Shown piece after piece: positions 1 to 5,419 of a stretch of 8,214 bases of DNA. Numbering within the stretch: position 1 is the stretch's first letter; every line of letters begins with the position of its first letter. The translations under genes and the position numbers were made by a program. Under the pieces are notes generated by a model. It had not been told where the DNA came from, searched no databases, and saw nothing but the letters and a program-made list of their open reading frames with translations. The DNA is from Gemmatimonadota bacterium (GTDB taxonomy: Bacteria > Gemmatimonadota > Gemmatimonadetes > Gemmatimonadales > GWC2-71-9), in assembly GCA_003220985.1 (NCBI GenBank), contig QHTY01000047.1, forward strand, positions 551-8,764, written 5' to 3'.

Positions 1-913
1 ACACAGGAAAGCCGTGGCGCGCGATCGTTTTCGGCTCAGTCACCTTGAAGCCGACCAGCCGGCGCGGCACGCCGTCGAGCTTCTGGCGCTTCAGCGCCTC
101 GAGGCCCGTGAACGGCGCGCCTTTCTCGAGCTTCACGATGAAGCTCAGTCCCGCCTCGTACGGCGTCGTCGTGTCGTCGATATCGTTGCCGTAGAGCGGC
201 AGCCCCGCTTCGAGGCGCAGTGTGTCGCGCGCGCCGAGCCCGACGGGCTCCGCGCGTCCCGCGCCGACAAGCGCGTGCCAGAGCTTCTCGGCGTCGCTGG
301 CGCGGCAGTACAGCTCGAACCCATCCTCGCCCGTATAGCCGGTGCGCGAGACGAAGCACTGCACGCCCGCGACTTTCCCTTGCGCAAAGTGGTAGTACGG
401 AATCATCGCGACGCCGAGACTCGTGAGCTGCGCGATCAACGCCTCGGCCTTTGGCCCCTGGACGGCGAGCAGCGCGGTCTCATCCGAGATGTCGCGCAGC
501 CGCACGTCCGCGCCGCCCTTCTGATCGAGGATGTGGTCCCAATCCTTCTGGATGTTCGAGGCGTTCACGACCATCATCAGCTTGTCTTCAAACCGATAGA
601 CGAGGCAGTCGTCGACGAACGTGCCGTCCTTCGTTAGAATCCCCGAGTACTGCGCTTGCCCCGGGTTTAGGGCGCCGACGTCGTTGCAGGTGACACGCTG
701 CACGAAGGCGTTGCGGTCCGAGCCGGTAATCTCGAACTCGCCCATGTGCGAAACGTCGAATACCCCGATGTCCTCGCGCACCGCGCGGTGCTCGCTATTG
801 ATGCCCGTCGGATAGGTGACGGGCATCTCGAAGCCCGCGAACGGCACCATCTTGGCGCCGAGGGCGACGTGGACGTCGTGGAGCGGGGTGCGTTTCAAGG
901 TCTCGGTGGTCAT
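1..913 (-). CDS. gcvT: Aminomethyltransferase (glycine cleavage system T-protein), 3' end outside window
   Basis: T-protein takes the aminomethyl group carried on lipoylated H-protein and, with tetrahydrofolate, releases ammonia and forms methylene-tetrahydrofolate. It acts in the cytoplasm. About 304 codons are present from the ATG at 913-911; the family is usually about 360-370 residues, so the C-terminal part of the last domain lies beyond the left edge. Visible family motifs are FDVSHMGEF (residues 52-60), a Tyr-Ser-Gly stretch (89-91), the DD pair at 101-102 where the catalytic aspartate lies, AVQGP (150-154), GYTGEDGFELY (192-202) and GLGARDTLRLEAG (about 225-237). The ATG overlaps the argF stop as ATGA, so translation is probably coupled to argF. 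The upstream Shine-Dalgarno match is poor, which fits coupling. No gcvH or gcvP is visible; they could lie past the edge. The YgfZ-type folate paralogue is unlikely because the catalytic region and the GLGARDTLRLEAG motif are intact. Confidence 0.95.
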   Translation of the reverse strand, partial: MTTETLKRTPLHDVHVALGAKMVPFAGFEMPVTYPTGINSEHRAVREDIGVFDVSHMGEFEITGSDRNAFVQRVTCNDVGALNPGQAQYSGILTKDGTFVDDCLVYRFEDKLMMVVNASNIQKDWDHILDQKGGADVRLRDISDETALLAVQGPKAEALIAQLTSLGVAMIPYYHFAQGKVAGVQCFVSRTGYTGEDGFELYCRASDAEKLWHALVGAGRAEPVGLGARDTLRLEAGLPLYGNDIDDTTTPYEAGLSFIVKLEKGAPFTGLEALKRQKLDGVPRRLVGFKVTEPKTIARHGFPV

Positions 914-1812
914 GATCCCATCAGGGTTGCAAGAAGCGCCTTCTGCACATGGAGCCGGTTCTCAGCTTCGTCCCACACACGCGACTGCGGTCCATCAATC
1001 ACATCCGCTGTGACTTCTTCCCCGCGATGTGCCGGCAAGCAATGCAGGAAGATGGCCTTCGGATCCGCCAGCTTCATCAGCTCCGCATCCACCGTGTAGC
1101 CCTTGAACGCGTTGCGCCGAGCTTCGGCTTCGCCTTCCTGACCCATCGAGGCCCACACGTCGGTGTTGATCACGTGCGCGCCTTCGACCGCTTCCTCGGG
1201 CACCTCGGTGACCATGATGCAGCCGTGCTTCTTCGCCGCCCCGTACCTGGCGATGTTCGGCTCGAACCCCTCGGGGCATGCCAGCCGCAGCTCAAAGCCG
1301 AGCACGGTGGCGGCCTCGAGCCAGGCGTTGGCCATGTTGTTGCCGTCGCCGACCCAGGCGATCCGCTTCCCCTCCCAGCCGCCGAGGTGCTCTTTGACCG
1401 TGAAGAGGTCGGCGAGGACCTGGCAGGGGTGCGTGAGGTCCGTCAGCCCATTGATCACGGGGATCGTGGAGAAGCGGGCCAACTCCTCGACTTCGGCGTG
1501 GTCGTAGGTGCGGATCATGATGCCGTCGACGTAGCGCGACAGCACGCGGGCGGTGTCGGGGATCGGCTCCCCGCGGCCGATCTGGATGTCCTTGCTGGAG
1601 AGGAAGAGCGCCCGGCCGCCCAGCTGGTACGCGCCGACCTCGAAGGAGACGCGGGTGCGGGTAGACGACTTGGCGAAGATCATCGCCAGCGTCTTGCCGG
1701 CCAGGGGGGTCTCCCGATAGGCGCGGGCTTTCATGCGCTTGGCGAGGTCGAAGAGCTGTTCGACCTCTTCGCGGCTGAAATCGGTGATCTGGAGGAAATC
1801 GCGCTTCGCCAC
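910..1812 (-). CDS. argF: Ornithine carbamoyltransferase, anabolic type
   Basis: The enzyme joins carbamoyl phosphate and ornithine to give citrulline in cytoplasmic arginine synthesis. Counting from the GTG at 1812-1810 gives 300 residues, a normal length. Signatures are the carbamoyl-phosphate loop SSTRTR (49-54), IQIGRGE (76-82), HPCQ (128-131), the GDGNN turn (155-159), the ornithine loop DVWASMG (218-224) and HCLPAHRGEE (257-266). The SMG loop argues for ornithine rather than succinylornithine or acetylornithine as substrate. The open frame extends 16 codons further to a TTG at 1860, but that extension is read through a palindromic repeat. The GTG gives an N-terminus (MAKRDFLQITDFS) typical of the family and has AGGGGG four bases upstream. 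The stop overlaps the gcvT start. The gene may be arcB instead, but no arcA or arcC is nearby. Symbol argF is preferred on that basis. Confidence 0.95.
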   Translation of the reverse strand: MAKRDFLQITDFSREEVEQLFDLAKRMKARAYRETPLAGKTLAMIFAKSSTRTRVSFEVGAYQLGGRALFLSSKDIQIGRGEPIPDTARVLSRYVDGIMIRTYDHAEVEELARFSTIPVINGLTDLTHPCQVLADLFTVKEHLGGWEGKRIAWVGDGNNMANAWLEAATVLGFELRLACPEGFEPNIARYGAAKKHGCIMVTEVPEEAVEGAHVINTDVWASMGQEGEAEARRNAFKGYTVDAELMKLADPKAIFLHCLPAHRGEEVTADVIDGPQSRVWDEAENRLHVQKALLATLMGS

Positions 1813-1848
1813 CTCACCCCCTGGCCCCCTCTCCCCTTGGGAGAGGGG
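1811..1848. repeat. GC-rich palindromic repeat copy 1, forming the argF leader hairpin
   Basis: A perfect 10-bp inverted repeat (CCCCTCTCCC at 1826-1835 and GGGAGAGGGG at 1839-1848) surrounds a 3-base loop. A 13-base flank (acctcaccccctg, 1811-1823) is found again at 5421-5433. Read on the minus strand, the element supplies AGGGGGTGAGGT, which sits directly before or on the argF GTG start. Similar C/G-rich palindromes with a 'CTCACCCCCT' flank are, from memory, dispersed in many GC-rich bacterial genomes. The hairpin would lie in the argF mRNA leader, 13 bases before the start codon. Confidence 0.7.
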
Positions 1849-1881
1849 AACGTAGGTCAAAATGACAGGATTGTGTGACGG

Positions 1882-1910
1882 ATTTTACCCGGGGGCCCCG
1901 GGAAGAACAA
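1882..1910 (-). promoter_or_regulatory. Possible argF promoter with a palindrome in its spacer
   Basis: On the minus strand, TTGTTC (1910-1905) and TAAAAT (1887-1882) are 17 bases apart. The -10 box matches the sigma-70 consensus at five of six bases. The -35 box matches only at TTG. The spacer contains a 15-base palindrome, CCCGGGG-C-CCCCGGG (1888-1902). The -10 box lies 70 bases before the argF GTG, in the gap after the lipoprotein gene. The palindrome could be an operator, or the hairpin of a weak terminator for the lipoprotein gene, although no T-run follows it. Group-specific promoter rules are unknown here, so this is tentative. Confidence 0.25.
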
Positions 1911-1923
1911 GGCTGAGCGGTAG

Positions 1924-2334
1924 CTACTTTGTGAGGACGACCCTGACGCGCGTGCCGTCGTCGAAGGTGTGATCGCCGGACAGGCGGTCCTGGCTGGGAA
2001 CGAAGTCCATGTTGCGCACGAATGTGTCGGCGGTCTGTCCGAAACTGACCTTGCCGCCGACGAGCAGCCACACGCCCGCCATGTCCGCATCCAGGTCGGA
2101 CCCACCGTCGCCTCCGCCGGGCACGAACAGGTGACCGGACGTGGTGCCGTCGCGCCCCAGTCCCAAGGTGAGCGTCGCCCCGCGGGCGATCCAATCGACA
2201 GCACCCGCGTTGTCGCTCGTCAACAGGACATGGGCCGTGTAATCGCCGGCCATGTTCTCGACGGTCGGTGCGAAGGGGGCATCGGAGCAAGCGAGGACCG
2301 CGGCGAGGGCAAGCAACTGCGGCAGGCGCTTCAT
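1924..2334 (-). CDS. Small hypothetical lipoprotein
   Basis: I do not recognise a named family for this 136-residue protein. The N-terminus has KR at residues 2-3, a hydrophobic run (LLALAAVL) and a lipobox-like VLAC with Cys16, so it should be exported, lipidated and anchored in a membrane as a mature form of about 120 residues. The mature part begins with a short Pro/Ala linker (SDAPFAP). It continues with alternating hydrophobic and polar residues rich in Gly, Thr and Asp, including YTAHVLLT, ATLTLGLGRDGTTSGHLFVPGG, ADTFVRNMDF and TRVRVVLTK. This suggests a small beta-sheet or beta-barrel fold, but that is inferred from composition only. The ATG at 2334 has a strong GGAGG five bases upstream (2344-2340). 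The gene follows the terminator at 2384-2417, so it probably has its own promoter, but I found no convincing boxes. Acid-to-neutral residue pairs stay protein-like to the stop, so it looks like a real gene. Confidence 0.75.
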   Translation of the reverse strand: MKRLPQLLALAAVLACSDAPFAPTVENMAGDYTAHVLLTSDNAGAVDWIARGATLTLGLGRDGTTSGHLFVPGGGDGGSDLDADMAGVWLLVGGKVSFGQTADTFVRNMDFVPSQDRLSGDHTFDDGTRVRVVLTK

Positions 2335-2383
2335 AGAGTCCTCCGTGTGTGAGGATCTCCCCTGTGCGCAATTCCTATCCTCG

Positions 2384-2417
2384 AAGTAAAACGGCGTGCC
2401 CTTAATGGAGCACGCCG
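2384..2417 (-). terminator. Intrinsic terminator after hslU
   Basis: On the minus strand, CGGCGTGC (2417-2410) pairs perfectly with GCACGCCG (2399-2392) across a 10-base AT-containing loop. TTTTACTT follows. The hairpin starts 23 bases after the hslU TAG stop. Its position and its 8-bp GC-rich stem with a short T-run fit a Rho-independent terminator that ends the topA-to-hslU unit. The T-run is short, so termination may be partial. Confidence 0.75.
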
Positions 2418-2439
2418 CGCGCCAAACGTCATAATCGCA

Positions 2440-3981
2440 CTACAGGATGTATTTCCTGAGGTCCTCATCCTCCACGATCCGCAGCAACCGCTCCCGCACC
2501 GCCGGCCCGTCGAACACGATGTGTTTGGAAGGATAGTCTGGCAGCTCGAACATCACGTCTTCGAGCAGCGTCGTCATCACGGTGTGCAGCCGCCGGGCGC
2601 CGATGTTCTCCATGCGCTCGTTCACCTTTGCCGCGATGCGCGCGATTTCCTTCACGCCGTCCGCGGTGAACTCGAGCGTCGCGCCATCCGACGCGCACAG
2701 CGCCGCGTACTGCTTGGTGAGGGCATTCTCCGGCTCCGTCATGATGCGCACGAAATCGGCCTCGGTCAGCGACGAGAGCTCGACGCGAATCGGGAAGCGG
2801 CCCTGCAGCTCCGGAATCAGGTCGCTGGGCTTGGCGATATGGAATGCGCCCGCCGCGATGAAGAGGATGTGATCGGTGCGCACGTAGCCGTAACGCGTCT
2901 GTACCGTAGAACCCTCGACGATCGGCAGGAGGTCGCGCTGGACGCCCTCGCGGGACACGTCGGGGCCGGTGCTCTGGCCGCGCTGGCCGGTGATCTTGTC
3001 GATCTCGTCGATGAAGATGACGCCGTGGTTTTCGACGCGGTCCAGCGCCTCGTTCACCACGTCGTCCATGTCGACCAGCTTCTTCAGCTCTTCGTCGATC
3101 AGGATGCGGCGCGCCTCGTGCAGATGTACGGTGCGGCGCTTTTTCTTCTTCGGGATCAGCTCCTGAATCATTTCGCCGAAATTGATGTCCGGCCCTTCCA
3201 TGCCCTGCGGCGGCTGCATCATCTCCAGCATCGGGAAACTCTGCTGCTGCACCTCGATCTCGACGTCGCGCTCCTCGAGCTGCCCGTCTTTCAGTTGTTG
3301 GCGCAGCTTCTCACGCGTGCGGCGGCGCCTTTCCTGGGCTTCGGTTTCCGCCTCCGGCACCTTGGGGTGAACATCACCTTTGGATGACACCACAAATAAC
3401 GGTCGGGCGGCGACTCCGGCGGCCGCCTCAGGACCCGGTGCCGTACCGGGCGGCGAAGGGGCGGCGGAGGGCGGCGATGGCAACGGCGGCAACAGCAAGT
3501 CGAGAAGCCGTTCTTCAGCTCTCTGCTCGGCTGTTGGGTAGACGTCATCCTCGCGCTCGGAGCGGACCATGTTGATCGAGACGTCCACCAGCTCGCGCAC
3601 CATCGACTCGACGTCGCGGCCGACGTAGCCCACTTCGGTGAACTTCGAGGCTTCAACCTTGAGAAACGGCGCTCCCGCGAGCCGTGCCAGCCGGCGCGCG
3701 ATCTCTGTTTTCCCGACGCCCGTCGGACCGATCATGATGATGTTGTTCGGCATGATCTCGTCCCGGATCTCTTCGGGCGCCTGGGCACGGCGCCAGCGGT
3801 TGCGGACCGCGATGGCGACCGCCTTTTTCGCCGCTTCCTGCCCGACGATGTAGCGGTCCAGCTCGGCGACGATCTTCTTCGGCGGCAGCTCCTCCAACCA
3901 GGGGAGCGTTTCCTCCCCAGCTGGTGGAGCTTGCGTGGAGGTTGGTGGAGGTTCTGGAGGTGAGGCGGGTAGCTTGGCCAT
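2440..3981 (-). CDS. hslU: ATP-dependent protease ATPase subunit HslU
   Basis: HslU is the AAA+ hexamer that unfolds substrates and feeds them to the HslV peptidase in the cytoplasm. The 513-residue frame has Walker A GPTGVGKT (85-92), the pore motif GYVGRD (118-123), Walker B VIFIDEID (321-328), the SGPDVSREGVQRDLLP-like stretch (as TGPDVSREGVQRDLLP), GRFPIRVEL with the arginine finger, the sensor-2 motif ENIGARRLHT, and the C-terminal RKYIL that docks into HslV. The family is usually about 440-460 residues. The extra length comes from a Pro-rich N-terminal tail (about residues 5-34) and a Pro/Ala/Gly-rich insertion (about 165-194) in the intermediate (I) domain. The I domain also keeps a charged helix (210-232). 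The ATG at 3981 directly follows the hslV TAA with only a weak Shine-Dalgarno, so coupled translation is likely. A TTG at codon 29 would give a more usual N-terminus but has poor spacing to the GGAGG upstream. hslV and hslU being adjacent supports a working HslUV pair. Confidence 0.96.
   Translation of the reverse strand: MAKLPASPPEPPPTSTQAPPAGEETLPWLEELPPKKIVAELDRYIVGQEAAKKAVAIAVRNRWRRAQAPEEIRDEIMPNNIIMIGPTGVGKTEIARRLARLAGAPFLKVEASKFTEVGYVGRDVESMVRELVDVSINMVRSEREDDVYPTAEQRAEERLLDLLLPPLPSPPSAAPSPPGTAPGPEAAAGVAARPLFVVSSKGDVHPKVPEAETEAQERRRRTREKLRQQLKDGQLEERDVEIEVQQQSFPMLEMMQPPQGMEGPDINFGEMIQELIPKKKKRRTVHLHEARRILIDEELKKLVDMDDVVNEALDRVENHGVIFIDEIDKITGQRGQSTGPDVSREGVQRDLLPIVEGSTVQTRYGYVRTDHILFIAAGAFHIAKPSDLIPELQGRFPIRVELSSLTEADFVRIMTEPENALTKQYAALCASDGATLEFTADGVKEIARIAAKVNERMENIGARRLHTVMTTLLEDVMFELPDYPSKHIVFDGPAVRERLLRIVEDEDLRKYIL
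3924..3965. repeat. Imperfect 10-11-bp tandem repeat in the hslU 5' end
   Basis: Four imperfect units are seen on the plus strand: GTGGAGCTTGC, GTGGAGGTTG, GTGGAGGTTC and TGGAGGTGA. On the minus strand they encode the Pro/Thr/Ser-rich tail at about residues 6-20 of HslU. The unit length is not a multiple of three, so the same DNA unit is read in different frames and still yields proline-rich peptide. Confidence 0.6.
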
Positions 3982-4515
3982 TTATAACTCGAGTACCGTA
4001 ATGTTGTCGTTGGTATAGACGCAGATCTCGGCGGCAATCTCGAGCGAGCGTTTCACGATTTCCACGGGCGCCAGTTTGGTCGTGCCCAGCAGCGCGCGGG
4101 CCGCGGCGAGCGCAAACGAGCCGCCCGAGCCGATCGCCAGAATGCCGTCATCGGGCTCGATCAGCTCGCCCGAGCCGCTGATGACGTAGCCGTGCTCCTG
4201 GTCCGCGACGACCAGCAGCGCCTCGAGCCGGCGCAACACGCGATCGGAGCGCCAGTCCTTCGCCAGCTCGACGGCGGCGCGCGGCAGGTTCGTGGGATAG
4301 CGCTCGAGCTTTTCCTCGAACTTGTCGAATAGCGTGAAGGCGTCCGCTGCCGCGCCGGCGAACCCCGCGAGAATCCTCCCGCCCTTCAGCGTCCGCACCT
4401 TGTTGGCATTGGCCTTCATCACCGTCTCGCCGACCGTGACCTGGCCATCGCCGCCGATCGCGACCTTGCCGTCGCGCCGGACACTGAGGATTGTGGTGCT
4501 ATGTATGCGTTGCAC
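3982..4515 (-). CDS. hslV: ATP-dependent protease proteolytic subunit HslV
   Basis: HslV is the proteasome-beta-like threonine peptidase of the HslUV complex. From the GTG at 4515-4513 it has 177 residues, close to the 176 of E. coli. The expected short prosegment (MQRIHS) is followed by the catalytic threonine at residue 7 (TTILSVRRDG). Counting from that Thr, the active-site Asp17 (GGDGQ) and Lys33 (ANANK) are in place, as is a GSGG loop (123-126). Other family blocks are AGFAGAAADAFTLF and AVELAKDWRSDR. The open frame reaches an earlier GTG at 4545, which would overlap the end of xerC and add ten residues encoded by a heptamer repeat. The later GTG fits the family better, though its Shine-Dalgarno is only a purine-rich repeat. 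It ends with TAA touching the hslU ATG. Confidence 0.95.
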   Translation of the reverse strand: MQRIHSTTILSVRRDGKVAIGGDGQVTVGETVMKANANKVRTLKGGRILAGFAGAAADAFTLFDKFEEKLERYPTNLPRAAVELAKDWRSDRVLRRLEALLVVADQEHGYVISGSGELIEPDDGILAIGSGGSFALAAARALLGTTKLAPVEIVKRSLEIAAEICVYTNDNITVLEL

Positions 4516-4536
4516 GTTTCCCGTTTCTCGTTTCCC
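4516..4536. repeat. Heptamer tandem repeat before hslV
   Basis: Three 7-bp units in a row on the plus strand read GTTTCCC, GTTTCTC and GTTTCCC. On the minus strand they read GGGAAAC, GAGAAAC and GGGAAAC, ending right at the GTG chosen as the hslV start. This purine-rich run takes the place where a Shine-Dalgarno would be expected. It lies between the xerC stop (4540-4538) and hslV. Confidence 0.6.
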
Positions 4537-4537
4537 G

Positions 4538-5419
4538 TTACGCACGAGGGTGGGCCTGATGGTAGACCTTCTTCAACCGGTCCACCGACGTATGAGTATA
4601 CACTTGCGTGGTCCCGAGCGACGCATGACCCAGTAATTCCTGCACGGATCTGAGATCGGCGCCCGCGTCCAGCAAGTGCGTCGCGAACGAATGCCGCAAC
4701 GCGTGAACATGGAGATGGGTTCCCCGCGCGATCGTTTCGAACAGGCGCTTCATCGCTTTCTGCACGCCGCGCGGGCTCAACCGCTTGCCGCGGCTGTTCA
4801 CGAACAGCGCCCGACCTTCGCCGCGCATGCGCAGGTAGCGCCGCAGGGCGGTCGTGGCGCGCGAGCCGACGGGGACGATCCGCTCCTTCTTGCCCTTCCC
4901 CCGCAGCTTTACCTGATCGGATACGAGATCGACGTCGGCGTCATTCAGCCCGGCGAGCTCGGAGAGACGCATGCCAGTCGAGTAGAACATCTCCAGCATC
5001 GCCAGATCGCGCGTCTCCCTGAACCCACCCGCGCCTGCACGCTGCTCGGCGCTCTTGAACAGCTCGTCGGTTTCCTGGCGATCGAGATACACGGGCAGCG
5101 TGCGATCGATCTTGGGCGTGCGCGCCGCCCGCGCCGGATTCACTTCGATGCCCCGCGTGGCATTCAGGAAACGGTAGAATGTGCGCAGTGCGGACAGCGC
5201 CCGCGCCATCGACCGCTTGCCGACGCCGCGCTGCTGCTCGGCCGCGAGAAAACCGCGGATCGCCAACCGGTCCACCCCCGCCCAGGTCCAGGGGCCGCCG
5301 TAGTAGTCCCGACAGAATGCGCCGAAGGCACTGACGTCCCGCTCGTAGGCCTTTACGGTGTGCGGCGAGTCGTTGCGCTCCTTTTCCAGGAACTCGACGA
5401 ATTCGGAGATCTCGTTCAT
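4538..5419 (-). CDS. xerC: Tyrosine recombinase XerC
   Basis: XerC works with a partner recombinase to resolve chromosome dimers at dif during division. The 293-residue protein has an N-terminal SAM-like core-binding domain (about 1-90; DSPHTVKAYERDV, and SMARALSALRTFYRF) and a C-terminal catalytic domain. All catalytic residues are visible: Arg151 (TGMRLSEL), Lys175 (RGKGKKER), His239 and Arg242 (HALRHSF), His265 (LLGHASLGTTQ) and nucleophile Tyr274 (VYTH). Length and motifs are standard for XerC/XerD. XerC is chosen over XerD from its place between trmFO and hslV, where B. subtilis has codV (its xerC). The ATG at 5419 overlaps the trmFO stop as ATGA. AGGGGG seven bases upstream is supplied by a palindromic repeat copy. 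Confidence 0.93.
   Translation of the reverse strand: MNEISEFVEFLEKERNDSPHTVKAYERDVSAFGAFCRDYYGGPWTWAGVDRLAIRGFLAAEQQRGVGKRSMARALSALRTFYRFLNATRGIEVNPARAARTPKIDRTLPVYLDRQETDELFKSAEQRAGAGGFRETRDLAMLEMFYSTGMRLSELAGLNDADVDLVSDQVKLRGKGKKERIVPVGSRATTALRRYLRMRGEGRALFVNSRGKRLSPRGVQKAMKRLFETIARGTHLHVHALRHSFATHLLDAGADLRSVQELLGHASLGTTQVYTHTSVDRLKKVYHQAHPRA

Noticed and set aside
1810..1848. G-quadruplex in the argF leader
   Set aside because: Only three runs of four or more G occur (plus a GG), so a stable three-tier structure within one strand is not supported; the perfect hairpin is the simpler fold.
1813..1860. argF starting at TTG 1860
   Set aside because: The added 16 residues are encoded by the palindromic repeat and do not resemble the start of ornithine carbamoyltransferases.
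1814..2371. Minus-strand frames 1814-2371 and 1857-2204 overlapping the lipoprotein gene
   Set aside because: They read the lipoprotein DNA in other frames, have Arg/Pro-rich low-quality sequence, and run into the palindromic repeat. The lipoprotein frame has the signal peptide and the ribosome site.
14..3387. Long open frames on the plus strand (14-637, 949-1878, 2521-3387)
   Set aside because: They are antisense to gcvT, argF and hslU, lack recognisable domains, are rich in Arg, Ala, His and Val, and arise from GC-rich codon use on the minus strand.
4541..4545. hslV starting at GTG 4545 inside the end of xerC
   Set aside because: The extra ten residues come from the heptamer repeat and have no match in the HslV family; GTG 4515 gives the usual length and prosegment.
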